Shown here piece after piece: positions 1 through 8,143 of a DNA stretch of 64,000 nucleotides. The first letter of the stretch is position 1. Each line of letters starts with the position of its first letter. The stretch lies in assembly GCF_003148565.1 (NCBI RefSeq), contig NZ_QGGL01000002.1, positions 277,409-341,408 on the forward strand, given 5' to 3'. Origin of the DNA: Tumebacillus permanentifrigoris. Lineage in GTDB: Bacteria; Bacillota; Bacilli; Tumebacillales; Tumebacillaceae. Below the pieces are notes generated by a model. That model was given only the letters and a program-made list of their open reading frames with translations. It did not search any database and was not told the origin of the DNA. A program made the position numbers and the translations under genes.

Positions 1-208
1 CGAAAAGCCAGGTGCGCAGCTCCGAATCCCCACGAAAGTTCGCCAAACCGCGATAGGCTTTGACAAAGACTTCCTGTGTGAGGTCCTCTGCGTCCTGCGA
101 ACGTGAGATCGAGTAAGCGACGAAGTTGTACACGTCTTGGAAATAGCGGTCGTATAGATCGTGAAACGAATCCTCTAGCGCTCTGGAGCGATCCTCCGGT
201 TCAAGCAT
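1..208 (-). CDS. ECF-type RNA polymerase sigma factor, N-terminal part
   Basis: The gene runs off the left edge; the visible 69 codons start at an ATG behind a GGGGGAG ribosome site. The residues match region 2 of sigma-70 family ECF factors: an acidic N-terminus, an YNFVAYS stretch, then DAEDLTQEVFVKAYRGL, which is the region 2.2 core-binding helix, followed by the start of region 2.3/2.4. It would direct core RNA polymerase to a small regulon. It is distinct from the complete ECF sigma gene at 3.2-3.8 kb. No anti-sigma partner can be seen because its downstream neighbours lie outside the window. Confidence 0.85.
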   Translation of the reverse strand, partial: MLEPEDRSRALEDSFHDLYDRYFQDVYNFVAYSISRSQDAEDLTQEVFVKAYRGLANFRGDSELRTWLF

Positions 209-342
209 CAGCACTCACTCCCCCAGAAGCCAGTTCCCCATCTCCACACCGTTATCGTCAAAATAGACACCGAGGTGGTTTAACGGTTACACCTGACGTT
301 CAAAAAATGTATATCAGAAATATTCGCGGAATTGTTCGTATG

Positions 343-368
343 AAAAAACCGCCGGAGCCCGGCGGTTT
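343..368 (-). terminator. Rho-independent terminator after ferredoxin
   Basis: A 9-bp stem (AACCGCCG core) with a 5-base loop is followed on the minus strand by six T residues, just past the ferredoxin stop codon. Confidence 0.85.
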
Positions 369-392
369 CGGTGTAAGATGAAGTTTGTAAGA

Positions 393-608
393 TTAGTCTT
401 CCCAACGAACGGATTCAGTCGGGCAACCGTCTTTTGCATCTTGTGCATCGGACAGGAACTCTTCCGGAACTTCAACGAAGCCTTCGAGGCCGCCTTCGAG
501 CTTGACGAACGCGTAACCATCGTCGTCAGATTCGTACACATCCGGGCAGGTGCTGTAGCAAGCGCCACATGCGATACAGGTATCTTTGTCAACCCAAGTC
601 TTTGCCAT
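393..608 (-). CDS. fer: [4Fe-4S] ferredoxin, Bacillus Fer type
   Basis: A 71-residue acidic electron carrier that binds a single [4Fe-4S] cluster in the cytoplasm. The ligand pattern is CIACGACYSTCP near the N-terminus, with a distal Cys in DGCPTES. The sequence VDKDTCIACGAC is characteristic of the Bacillus Fer family, and length and composition (many Asp/Glu) fit. The start is the ATG of MAKTWVD, preceded by AAGGAGTGG at normal spacing; an in-frame GTG four codons upstream overlaps that ribosome site and is unlikely to be used. The gene is monocistronic, with its own terminator. Bacillus ferredoxins supply electrons to fatty-acid desaturation or P450-type reactions, but nothing here identifies the partner. 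Confidence 0.93.
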   Translation of the reverse strand: MAKTWVDKDTCIACGACYSTCPDVYESDDDGYAFVKLEGGLEGFVEVPEEFLSDAQDAKDGCPTESVRWED

Positions 609-689
609 TTTAAATACCACTCCTTCAATGTCTTCTGAGAGAGATTATAAAACATCTCCCTAGATTCTGCAAGGAATCCACGCAGAAAA

Positions 690-724
690 TCTCCTGACCT
701 CGTAGATCGAAAAAGGTCAGGAGT
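690..724 (-). terminator. Stem-loop downstream of lipoprotein gene
   Basis: A 10-bp inverted repeat (CTCCTGACCT / AGGTCAGGAG) with a 13-base loop, followed on the minus strand by ATTTTC. It lies 120 bases past the lipoprotein stop and is the only candidate terminator for it. The short T-run makes the call moderate. Confidence 0.5.
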
Positions 725-843
725 CAAACATATGAAGGTATTGGGAAAGCATACTAGTATTTTCGCGATTTTCGACCGTTACTATACATTTGCCTTTAGT
801 TTATCACAAGTTCGCGCAAATGAGAATCGGTCTCACTACTTTT

Positions 844-1458
844 TTAGAGATTTTCTGCTTTCCACGCGTTCAATCGGTAGCTGCCGTCCTTGAGCACTTC
901 CACTTCATACGTCGCGACATTCGGCCCGTTCAGCACGTCGTCCGGGTGCTTCTGCGTAATCGTCCACGCGAATTTGTTTTTGCGGGCGAACACCGCCTCC
1001 AGCCGCGGATCATAGGCACCTGGGTAGCCATCTGTCGCAAGGATCGTGACATACGCGCTGCCCGATGTGGCGTGCTCTTGGTAAAACTGCTGGGTGAGCA
1101 CACGGGCGAGGTCGATGGAGTAGCCTTTTTTGCGAAGTTGCTCGCTGACTTGCGCGAGGGTGGAGACGCCTGTGACATGTTGTTCGGCATCGGTCGGCAA
1201 CACGTAGCCCTGCGGGTGGGTCATGCGGTTGAGTTTTTCCTTGATCTCCGCTTGGATCTCGTCGTCCGACTTGGGAGTCGGGGTCGGGTTCTCGATCGGC
1301 TTGTCAGACTCTGTGGGGAGCTTGGTGGCGTTTGAAGGTGTCTGTGGGGTGGATTTGTTCGGTACAGGTTTCGCGGTCTGCTCAGAACAGCCAACGAGCG
1401 CTAGACTGAGGCTGGCGAGCAGGGCCAGAGTCAGCCAGAGCGGTTTGATCGTGCGCAT
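844..1458 (-). CDS. Lipoprotein of unknown function
   Basis: A 204-residue protein. It begins with a type II signal peptide: MRTIK, a hydrophobic segment, then a lipobox ending LVGC, so Cys24 would be lipidated and the protein anchored outside the membrane. A low-complexity Pro/Thr/Ser/Lys linker (about residues 28-65) leads to a folded domain of roughly 135 residues that I do not recognise. The C-terminal part reads like a beta-rich domain (VATYEVEVLKDGSYRLNAW). The start is an ATG behind GAGGGGG. It sits between two genes with their own terminators, so it is probably a single transcription unit. No function can be assigned. Confidence 0.8.
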   Translation of the reverse strand: MRTIKPLWLTLALLASLSLALVGCSEQTAKPVPNKSTPQTPSNATKLPTESDKPIENPTPTPKSDDEIQAEIKEKLNRMTHPQGYVLPTDAEQHVTGVSTLAQVSEQLRKKGYSIDLARVLTQQFYQEHATSGSAYVTILATDGYPGAYDPRLEAVFARKNKFAWTITQKHPDDVLNGPNVATYEVEVLKDGSYRLNAWKAENL

Positions 1459-1518
1459 GTGTAGTTCCCCCTCTCCCTGCTATCCATATGCAGGACGAGC
1501 GGGTTTTAGGAGACGAGC

Positions 1519-1556
1519 AAAAAAGAGACCTCGGCCAAGTGCGCGGTCTCTTTTTT
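1519..1556. terminator. Bidirectional terminator
   Basis: A 12-bp stem, AAAAAAGAGACC and its complement, flanks a 14-base loop. A/T tracts on both sides allow termination in either direction; on the minus strand it closes the small secreted-peptide gene. Confidence 0.8.
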
Positions 1557-1565
1557 CGAGTCAAC

Positions 1566-1736
1566 TTAGTTGTGAATCTGCAGGCGTTTGATCGTCTGCC
1601 ACTGGTCGAAGTTGTGCTTGCCGCCAACTCCCCCAGCGTTCTTGCCCGGCTCACCTTGACCGTCAGCAGCAAGTACCGGAGCGGTGAGCAGGGACAGTGT
1701 GAGGAGCGTGGCGAGCAACAGGCGTGTTTTTTTCAT
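1566..1736 (-). CDS. Small secreted peptide
   Basis: A 56-residue product with a classic Sec signal peptide (MKKTR followed by a Leu/Thr-rich core and AQ-type cleavage near VLAADG, about residue 23). This leaves a mature peptide of about 33 residues rich in Gly, Lys and His (GKNAGGVGGKHN). The ATG is placed by GGAGGAATGCACC just upstream. It has no family that I recognise and no Cys. It is flanked by terminators on both sides, so it is its own unit. It could be a secreted signal, an antimicrobial or an envelope peptide; nothing distinguishes these. Confidence 0.7.
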   Translation of the reverse strand: MKKTRLLLATLLTLSLLTAPVLAADGQGEPGKNAGGVGGKHNFDQWQTIKRLQIHN

Positions 1737-1799
1737 GGTGCATTCCTCCGTGTCGATAATGATTGTAGTATGCGACAGGTATGGGGAATTCATCCATGC

Positions 1800-1830
1800 A
1801 AAAAAGGAGCCACACGCGTGGGCTCCTTTT
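1800..1830 (-). terminator. Terminator of the sigma/anti-sigma operon
   Basis: An AAAAGGAGCC stem with its complement GGCTCCTTTT and a 9-base loop overlaps the last codon of the anti-sigma gene; a T-run follows on the minus strand. Confidence 0.8.
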
Positions 1831-3235
1831 AATGGCGGACGATCGGCTTGCCGTCGAGCGACCAGCTAAAGTCCTGATTGAGTTTCAAACGGAACGTGTA
1901 GGCGAAATAGGCTTGGCGCGGACCCGCCTCGGTGTTGAGGATCAAGTCTGCTCCGACGACCGTGCGGTTCATCAACAAGTTCTCCTCGACATGCAGCGAT
2001 ACGATCGTGAATTGCCGCTCCTGTGTCATCTGGTTGAAGTACTCGATGATCGGCTTGTCGGTCGGCTCAAGGCTTTGCAACGACAATTCACGGGAGATCT
2101 GTACCGGTTGCCAGATGCCGTTGGCACCCGCCTCGAACGGTTGCATCAGACGAACGCGGTACGTCTGCCCGCCTTGGACGACATCGACACGGTCTGGATG
2201 TGTCGTCTCGTGTACGCTCGAGATCGCAGCGAACCCGATCTCGGTGAGCACATGTTGAACGACCTGCGTCGGGATCGTGCCCCAACGCGCAGACGGATTG
2301 CCGAGCCGCACTTGGTCTTGCAGGTGTTCATCCAACTCAGACGGAACATGATCGATCGTCCCGACGATCATCGGCAACGGCGGTTGCTCCGCAGCCAGCG
2401 CTCCAGCGGTTTGCCCATAGAAGCGATCGCGGTCCTTGAGCGCCGGCACGATGCCCTGTCCTCCATGTTCCTGCGACGGGCCGACGGCGACGATCGTGCC
2501 TGTGCCTCCGTGCGGTGACCCCGATGAAGCGGGCGTCTCGGTTTCCGGCTTGCTGGTCGTCGGCTTGCTGTTTGAAGCAGTGCCCGTCGTCGTGGTGGTG
2601 TCAGCGCTGATGGGAGGTTTCGAATTGACCGTGGCGGGGTTCGAACTGCCCGTGGTCGGTTGTGTGCTGCTTCCGGCAAGCGAGCTTGCGACCTTCGTGC
2701 CAGCTGGCTGCTTGGGCTCCGTCGAGGGGGTCTTTTGGTTCTCGACGTTCGCGGTCGGCGCGTCAGCAGGTTTTGTCGAAGAATCTGGCGTGGTCGGCGG
2801 GCGGTGCTCGTCGCCTAATGCGACGACAGGCGCAGGCGTGTCGGTCGTGGTGTCGGGCTGAGCCGTATGTGTCGCCGTTCCACTGGGGAGGAAGTTATAG
2901 GTAAAGCCGATGGCGAGGACGACGGCGGCGGCAACGGACAGGCCTTGCCACCATCCCGAAGGGATGCGTCGGCGGCCTTTTTTCTGCAACGGGGTCGGTG
3001 GCGACTGCGGACGCAAAAGTTCGTCAAAGTCGAACTCCATCTGCGACACGAAGCTGCGGTCCGGCAGCACCGCTTTCATGCTCATCAAGCCTTCGCTCAA
3101 CTGATGGTACTCTTGCCGCTCGGTGCGGCAGGCCGCACAGCTGGCGATATGTTGATCCAGCCACGCCGTCTCTTCAGCAGACAGGTCACCGTCCAGTTCG
3201 CGCTGGATGAATTCACGGTAGCTGTCATGGGTCAC
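1829..3235 (-). CDS. Membrane-bound zinc-finger anti-sigma factor
   Basis: A 468-residue single-pass membrane protein expected to hold the co-encoded ECF sigma factor inactive. The N-terminus carries a zf-HC2/ZAS-type domain with the pattern H-x3-C-x2-C (DQHIASCAAC, about residues 28-37) preceded by an upstream helix. One transmembrane segment lies at about residues 92-112 (SVAAAVVLAIGFTYNFL). A long Thr/Ser/Pro-rich extracytoplasmic linker (about 115-250) follows, then a C-terminal sensor-like domain of about 215 residues that I do not recognise. Its start overlaps the sigma stop by 4 bases, so the two are translationally coupled. The long linker could span the cell wall; the signal sensed is unknown. 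Confidence 0.85.
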   Translation of the reverse strand: MTHDSYREFIQRELDGDLSAEETAWLDQHIASCAACRTERQEYHQLSEGLMSMKAVLPDRSFVSQMEFDFDELLRPQSPPTPLQKKGRRRIPSGWWQGLSVAAAVVLAIGFTYNFLPSGTATHTAQPDTTTDTPAPVVALGDEHRPPTTPDSSTKPADAPTANVENQKTPSTEPKQPAGTKVASSLAGSSTQPTTGSSNPATVNSKPPISADTTTTTGTASNSKPTTSKPETETPASSGSPHGGTGTIVAVGPSQEHGGQGIVPALKDRDRFYGQTAGALAAEQPPLPMIVGTIDHVPSELDEHLQDQVRLGNPSARWGTIPTQVVQHVLTEIGFAAISSVHETTHPDRVDVVQGGQTYRVRLMQPFEAGANGIWQPVQISRELSLQSLEPTDKPIIEYFNQMTQERQFTIVSLHVEENLLMNRTVVGADLILNTEAGPRQAYFAYTFRLKLNQDFSWSLDGKPIVRH

Positions 3236-3765
3236 ACTTCCTCACCTCCGGTGAACAAAGTTCGCAATTTTTCCCGACCGCGGAACAGTCGGGTCTTCAC
3301 TTGGGCCTCTGTGAGTTGCAACGTATCGGCAATCTCTTGGTAGGACAAGTCATGTATGTGGCGCAACACCAGCACTTCGCGGTAATTTTCAGGCAGGGCC
3401 GCGATCGCTTGGTGCAGGTTTTCCTCGGTCATCTTGGTCTCCACTTGCTTCTCTACCGACATGCCATCTGCCGGCAACGTCTCGTTCAATTCGACGAACT
3501 GCGCCTTTTTTTTGCGCGCTTGCTCGCGAACGGTGTTGACGACGACACGGTGAACCCAGCCACGCAACGAACCTTGCCCTTGGTACTGGCTCAGGGAACG
3601 GCAGACTTTCCACAAACAATCCTGTGTCACGTCTTCGGCATCCATTTTCTTGCCTGTCATATAATAGGCCGTCTGGTAGATGAACGGTTCGATCGTGCGC
3701 AAAAAATTCGAGAGTTTTTCCTTGCTCTCCAAAGCCTCTGCTACGATCTCTAAGTCCTGCTGCAT
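3232..3765 (-). CDS. ECF RNA polymerase sigma factor
   Basis: Starts at MQQDLEIVAEAL (177 residues), chosen because AGGGAGG precedes this ATG; longer in-frame starts lack a ribosome site. Sigma region 2 is visible as MDAEDVTQDCLWKVCRSL followed by GSLRGWVHRVVVNTVREQ. Region 4 has LPENYREVLVLRHIHDLSYQEIA followed by the helix-turn-helix LTEAQVKTRLFRGREKL. It redirects RNA polymerase and is controlled by the overlapping membrane anti-sigma gene. The operon is probably autoregulated, as is usual, but I could not identify an ECF promoter with confidence. Confidence 0.93.
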   Translation of the reverse strand: MQQDLEIVAEALESKEKLSNFLRTIEPFIYQTAYYMTGKKMDAEDVTQDCLWKVCRSLSQYQGQGSLRGWVHRVVVNTVREQARKKKAQFVELNETLPADGMSVEKQVETKMTEENLHQAIAALPENYREVLVLRHIHDLSYQEIADTLQLTEAQVKTRLFRGREKLRTLFTGGEEV

Positions 3766-3884
3766 CCCCGTTCTTCCCTCCCTTACTAAACGATGCCAAC
3801 AGGCACTAAAAAGTTGCACCTGTCGCGCAAAAAAATCTGTTCTTCCCATCATACCAGAACCGAATCTCTTGTGACCGTTCCGTG

Positions 3885-3920
3885 AAAAAAAACCCCGGCC
3901 TATGGAGCGCCGGGGTTTTG
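3885..3920 (-). terminator. Terminator after the 80-residue gene
   Basis: An 11-bp stem (AACCCCGGC and complement) with a 9-base loop overlaps the stop codon of the gene ending at 3900, followed on the minus strand by a T-rich tract. Confidence 0.8.
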
Positions 3921-4142
3921 TTCGTCGTTGAGGTGTTCGCGCAGGATGTTGTCGATCATCCGGTCTTCCTCCTGAACGGGGTCATAGGCGGCGGGAATGA
4001 TCACTTCCCACCGCGGGGTCAAGGCGCGACGAACTTTTTGGCCAGGGGTCAGGTTGGTGTCGATCGGCTGCATGTGGAACAGTTCATCGAGCGCCTGCTG
4101 GTCCAGTCCTTGTGATGACGGAAGCGGTCGACGCTCGGTCAT
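3900..4142 (-). CDS. Small hypothetical protein, coupled to upstream gene
   Basis: An 80-residue acidic, soluble protein starting MTERRPLPSS; the ATG overlaps the stop of the upstream 175-residue gene as ATGA, so the two are translationally coupled and probably work together. A sequence around TNLTPGQKVRRALTPRWEV precedes a C-terminal helix rich in acidic residues. No signal peptide, no membrane segment, no Cys. I recognise no family. Confidence 0.65.
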   Translation of the reverse strand: MTERRPLPSSQGLDQQALDELFHMQPIDTNLTPGQKVRRALTPRWEVIIPAAYDPVQEEDRMIDNILREHLNDEQNPGAP

Positions 4143-4666
4143 TCCTGCGGCCACGTGACGAGATCTGCCTCATGCTCGTCTCGCCCGCCCACGCCCTCCA
4201 TCGTGCCGCTGCGCTCGTACCCGCCGACTTCCATCAGGCGGACCAGCGCATCCGCCATGTCGTGCGTCGCGGAGTTCGGGTTGTCGTACGGATGTTCCAG
4301 CGGTGCGGTGATCATGCCTTTTATCACGTAGGTTTCCTGTCCAACTTCGCCCACGGGCGTGAGCAACATCACCGTTCGCGCGCCACCGCCGACCGATTTT
4401 ACATTCTCGGTGATTTCTTCGTCCGTGCGCTTGTTGATGTTCGGGATATGGATCATGTAGCCGATTTGAAGCTGGCCGTCGACTTGATCGACCACCAGAT
4501 CACACCACGGGCTGTCGTCGTCGGTCAGATCGAGCCGGCTGTGGATCAACGTCGACAGATCCCCAGATACGGAGCCAACCGGCTGTTCAAAGCGTGTGCG
4601 AACGACGGTCACAGGCGCAACCTCGTCCATGATATCAATCAGGTGTTTGACCCAAGTTTCGTACAT
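4139..4666 (-). CDS. Hypothetical cytoplasmic protein
   Basis: A 175-residue acidic protein (MYETWVKHLIDIMDEVAP...). There is no signal peptide or membrane helix. It is a mixed alpha/beta sequence with one Cys and a conserved-looking centre (DQVDGQLQIGYMIHIPNI). It forms the first gene of a two-gene operon with the overlapping 80-residue gene. The family is not recognised and no role can be given from context. Confidence 0.7.
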   Translation of the reverse strand: MYETWVKHLIDIMDEVAPVTVVRTRFEQPVGSVSGDLSTLIHSRLDLTDDDSPWCDLVVDQVDGQLQIGYMIHIPNINKRTDEEITENVKSVGGGARTVMLLTPVGEVGQETYVIKGMITAPLEHPYDNPNSATHDMADALVRLMEVGGYERSGTMEGVGGRDEHEADLVTWPQE

Positions 4667-4773
4667 AAGTCAAATCCCCCTCCCTTTTCACGCAAGATAT
4701 ACTCCTACAAGAGAGTATCCGTCGCGCAATGCTCCGCTATACAGGGGAACGGGGAGGGGGATTATGGTTTGGT

Positions 4774-5052
4774 TTATTGCTGGTTGTTGATGACAAGTTT
4801 GAGGTGCTCCTTGCGCAGACGCTTCTCGGTGTCTCGCGGGCGGCTTAACAGGCTTTCCGCTCGTCCGAGCAACAGCTCGCGAGCGGCATCTAAGTGTTCG
4901 ACCGCTTGGGTTAAATCGATAAAGGAACGAACAAATTCACTTGTTTGAAGCTTCAGAATTTCGTTTGGATGTTCAGATACTTGCTTTGCCAATTCGTAGA
5001 TCTTGGCAATCAGTTGATCGACGGGTTCTTTTTGCTCTGCTGTTTTTTTCAT
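4774..5052 (-). CDS. Small helical protein of unknown function
   Basis: Ninety-two residues from the ATG of MKKTAEQKEP. A GTG seven codons earlier overlaps the GGAGAGGG ribosome site and is less likely. The sequence is almost wholly helix-forming and charged (IAKIYELAKQVSEHPNEIL, then LLLGRAESLLSRPRDTEKRL), compatible with a short coiled-coil. No known domain seen. It lies alone between the SASP terminator and the 175-residue gene. Confidence 0.6.
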   Translation of the reverse strand: MKKTAEQKEPVDQLIAKIYELAKQVSEHPNEILKLQTSEFVRSFIDLTQAVEHLDAARELLLGRAESLLSRPRDTEKRLRKEHLKLVINNQQ

Positions 5053-5148
5053 ATCCCCATGACCCTCTCCCACTGATGTATATCACCTAGCGTACAGTGG
5101 AGGGCGGGCGCGAAGCAACGCACATTTTCTACCATCATAATGAAACGA

Positions 5149-5178
5149 GGACAGCGCGGGAGGCGCTGTCCTCGTTTT
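5149..5178. terminator. Terminator between SASP gene and neighbour
   Basis: A near-perfect 12-bp hairpin (GAGGACAGCGC and complement). The T-tract is stronger on the plus strand (GTTTTT) but GTTTCATT follows on the minus strand, where it would end the SASP transcript. Confidence 0.65.
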
Positions 5179-5193
5179 TGTACCGTGAAAACG

Positions 5194-5559
5194 TCAGTGC
5201 AGTTGCTGTTGTTGCTGCCCCCCATTTGGATACGCTTGCAGGCCGCCGATCTGATCGAGGTACGCCTGTGCCGCGATCACGGAGTCCTGCGCGGCTTGGA
5301 TCTCGTTGGGCTGAGCACCTGGTTGCGCCTCCACGGCCTGCAAAACTTGCGGGCTTTGCATCATCGCGCTCTCTGCAAACTCGATCATTTTCCGCACCAT
5401 CACGCCGCCGACATAGCCGTTCATTCGGGATGGCAACATCCCTTTGTCCACTTGGTCGTAGTTCGGAATCCCCAGTTCGGCAGCGACTTCTGTCTTCAGC
5501 TGATCCAACGCATTGCGAGCACCGGGCACTTCGGCGCGGTTGCGGCGGTTGTTCGGCAT
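5194..5559 (-). CDS. Alpha/beta-type small acid-soluble spore protein
   Basis: A 121-residue DNA-binding protein of the dormant spore core. The hallmark core runs from ARNALDQLKTEVAAELG (which includes the GPR protease cleavage context TEVAAE) to MNGYVGGVMVRKMIEFAE, the conserved second helix. Usual family members are about 60-75 residues. This one has a longer connection between the helices (PNYDQVDKGMLPS) and an extra C-terminal segment of about 45 residues ending in a Gln-rich QQQQQLH tail. The ATG follows GGAGGAGATGACGG. Expression in the forespore by sigma-G is expected from the family; I could not define the promoter. Confidence 0.88.
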   Translation of the reverse strand: MPNNRRNRAEVPGARNALDQLKTEVAAELGIPNYDQVDKGMLPSRMNGYVGGVMVRKMIEFAESAMMQSPQVLQAVEAQPGAQPNEIQAAQDSVIAAQAYLDQIGGLQAYPNGGQQQQQLH

Positions 5560-5625
5560 CCGTCATCTCCTCCTGTCGAGTTGGAGTTCCTGCACACCTA
5601 ACCTCATGGCAGGGTGGTACAACCA

Positions 5626-7974
5626 CTAGTATCCCCGTTCCAACCAGGAGTAGATGTCCAGATATTGCCCGTCCGTGGTGCAGACGATCGCGCCTTGGGC
5701 ATCGGTGCGCCAGAGTGTGGCGTGTGCTTGGCCCAAGCGTTGGAGTGTGGCGGGGGCCGGATGTCCGTAGTGGTTGTGCGCACCGGCGGAGACGACCGCA
5801 TGCGTGGGGGTGGTCTGGCGCAGGAACGGAAGCGTCGTGGAGTAGGCGCTACCGTGGTGCGCGACTTTCAGGACGTCGATGTGGCGGGAAGCAGGTTTCG
5901 AGGCAGGGGTGTCCCTCCTGTCGTCGATCAAATGTAGGGGAAGGCTGGGTTCCTCGTCCCCTTCAAAGTCTCCCGTAAAAAGGAAGCTCTTCGTCAAGTA
6001 CGTCAGGGTGAAAACGATGCAGTTGGCATTTGTATCAGAGCGGGTGTTGTGAAAGGGGTTGACCGGTGGGTTGAGGATCGTGACTTGTAGATCGGTCTCA
6101 GGTGTCCATGACTGTCCGGCGTGGACTTGAGTGATCGGGATCTGCTTTTGTCGAGCGGTGCTGAGCAGGTCTTGGTAGAAGGGCTTTTCGGTGGTGAGAT
6201 CGGAGACGAGGATGTGGTGGACGCGGACGTTTTGCAGGACGGCGGCGAGACCTCGGATGTGGTCTTCGTCGGCGTGGGTCATCACGAGAGTATCGATCTC
6301 GTCGATCCCCCTCGCCGCCAGCGCCGGGAGGACGATGCGCTCCCCAATGTCATACTCGCTGTGTTGAAATTGCGGGATGCCGCCCCCATCGACGAGCCAG
6401 ACGTGGTGATGTGGCATCTCGATCAGGATCGAGTCGCCCTGCCCGACATCGAGAAATGTGACGCGCAAGTCCTGCGGGGCGAAAAAGCGCCAGAGGGCGC
6501 CGATCGAGAGCGCGCAGGCGATGGCGAGCAGCGCAACTTGTCGAGTACGGTGAGCGAGAACGTACCACCCGGTGCCGACTCGACGCAGTGCGACTAGCAG
6601 CCATCCCCCGTAGTACAGCCACAGCCACGCTATTGCTGGAGCCTGATAGTGGCGCACCAACCAGCCGGCGTTCCCGACAGCGGTCAACGGCTGGACGAGC
6701 AAGTCGAGTGCCCACGACACGATCTGCGCAGGCAAGGTTGCCAAAGCGGGGTGGAGCAAACCGAGCAAGATGCTGAGCACGGCGGCAGGTGTGAGAAAGG
6801 CGATCAACGGGAGGATGTAGAGGTTGGCAAGCAAGGAGAGCGGTGTGAACACAGGGGAGATCGTCAGTACAAGCGGGGTGGAGATCAGTTCGGAGAGGAA
6901 GGTCAGGAGCAGAGCTTTCAGGAGTGTGTTGCGCGCTTCGAGGTACGGGGCGGCGATGAGCAAGGCCAGCGTGAGCAGGAAAGTCAGTTGGAAGCCGATG
7001 TTGGTCAGCAGAAACGGATCGAGTGTGAGCAGGATTCCAGCAGCCAGCGCCCAAGCGGTGAGCGGGTCGGGATCGCGTGCGAGGATGCGGCTGAGACACC
7101 AGAGCAGGCTCATGGTACAAGCGCGCGTCACGGAGGCACCACCGCCTGCGAGACCGCCGTAGAGCAAGATGACGACGATGGCGAGGCTGTAGCGTTTCGG
7201 GGTCGTGAGCCCGAATTTTTTCAACAGGGCGAGCAAGGGCAGGATCAGCAACGAGACGTTAGCACCGGAGACAGCGAGGATGTGGATGATGCCGAGTTCG
7301 CGAAATGTTGCCTTCACTTCAGGATCAAGCCCCTCCTCCACACCGAGCACGATTCCCGAGATGAGAGCGACTTGGTCAGGTCTGTAGGCGTTGCGGACGA
7401 CCGCCAACAGCCGATGGCGCAACGGGTAGAGCAAGCGAGCTTGTATCCCACGGTCGTCGTGCCCGATCACGTGGAGGCTATCTGGGGCGATGGAATAGTT
7501 CACGCCTTGGCGTGTGTAGTACGTCCATGCATCGAAGCCACCGGGATTTCGGGCGTGTGCCGGTCTTTCCAGTCGAGCTTGGAGTTCCAGCAGGTCTCCG
7601 TGATGTAGCGTGGTGGGCGTCTTCAGACGAACCACCGCTTTTTCCCCGACGGGGTGGCCTTGGAGTGCGGTCAATTGGATCGTGAACCGCGTGGGGGTTG
7701 GGTCGTCGAGTACCTGACCACGGAGTGTAACAGACTGCCCTACATAGGCTTCAAGCGTTGGCTGGTTGTACCACTGATGCACGTCTACGGTGAAGACGCC
7801 CACGAAACAGGCGGTGAGCAGCAACCCGACTCTCGGAAGTTGCCTGTAGACGAGGAGCGTCAGGACGACAGGTAGTAGCAACCACGCCGGATGCCAAGCG
7901 GCAGGCACCCAATGGCCTGCATAGATGCCCGTGACAAAAAAAACCACAGCGAACAGGATCAGACGGGGGGTCAT
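5626..7974 (-). CDS. comEC: ComEC/Rec2 DNA internalisation channel
   Basis: A polytopic membrane protein of 782 residues that carries single-stranded DNA across the membrane during transformation. The order of parts is: N-terminal membrane pair, an extracytoplasmic OB-fold-like region (about 70-200), the Competence domain with many transmembrane helices (about 210-480), then a C-terminal metallo-beta-lactamase domain. That domain shows DVGQGDSILIE, the metal-binding THADEDH motif, and a later KVAHHGSAYSTT. Length fits the family. The chosen ATG (MTPRLIL) follows GTGAGGC; an upstream GTG overlaps that site. It lies downstream of comEA on the same strand. No comEB gene lies between them, unlike Bacillus subtilis. 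Confidence 0.95.
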   Translation of the reverse strand: MTPRLILFAVVFFVTGIYAGHWVPAAWHPAWLLLPVVLTLLVYRQLPRVGLLLTACFVGVFTVDVHQWYNQPTLEAYVGQSVTLRGQVLDDPTPTRFTIQLTALQGHPVGEKAVVRLKTPTTLHHGDLLELQARLERPAHARNPGGFDAWTYYTRQGVNYSIAPDSLHVIGHDDRGIQARLLYPLRHRLLAVVRNAYRPDQVALISGIVLGVEEGLDPEVKATFRELGIIHILAVSGANVSLLILPLLALLKKFGLTTPKRYSLAIVVILLYGGLAGGGASVTRACTMSLLWCLSRILARDPDPLTAWALAAGILLTLDPFLLTNIGFQLTFLLTLALLIAAPYLEARNTLLKALLLTFLSELISTPLVLTISPVFTPLSLLANLYILPLIAFLTPAAVLSILLGLLHPALATLPAQIVSWALDLLVQPLTAVGNAGWLVRHYQAPAIAWLWLYYGGWLLVALRRVGTGWYVLAHRTRQVALLAIACALSIGALWRFFAPQDLRVTFLDVGQGDSILIEMPHHHVWLVDGGGIPQFQHSEYDIGERIVLPALAARGIDEIDTLVMTHADEDHIRGLAAVLQNVRVHHILVSDLTTEKPFYQDLLSTARQKQIPITQVHAGQSWTPETDLQVTILNPPVNPFHNTRSDTNANCIVFTLTYLTKSFLFTGDFEGDEEPSLPLHLIDDRRDTPASKPASRHIDVLKVAHHGSAYSTTLPFLRQTTPTHAVVSAGAHNHYGHPAPATLQRLGQAHATLWRTDAQGAIVCTTDGQYLDIYSWLERGY

Positions 7975-8143
7975 GAGAGAAAGCCTCACTTTCAGGAAGG
8001 GGGTGTACAGCGGGGAACTTGCTAGGTAGAGATGTGTCGAGTGCGGCGAAAACTTGCTGGAAACAGAGCGGGCTTCTAACAGGATGCGAACTTCTACTTT
8101 GCGTGAGTAACACTTGCAGGGCGTTTCGTTGAGAGACTTCTAC

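Noticed and set aside
3846..3885. An ECF-type promoter (GGAAC and GGTAT) before the sigma gene at 3.7 kb.
   Set aside because: The spacing between the two elements (about 21 bases) is too long for ECF promoters, so it is not listed.
5626..5700. A missing comEB gene hidden between comEA and comEC.
   Set aside because: The 169-base gap is too short and none of the frames resemble a deaminase.
6649..7608. A 319-residue plus-strand open frame inside comEC, and other long plus-strand frames in this region.
   Set aside because: They lie wholly opposite comEC, which has full family motifs. High-GC sequence commonly yields long antisense frames; composition (Glu/Gln/Arg-rich) is typical of such shadows and there is no ribosome site.
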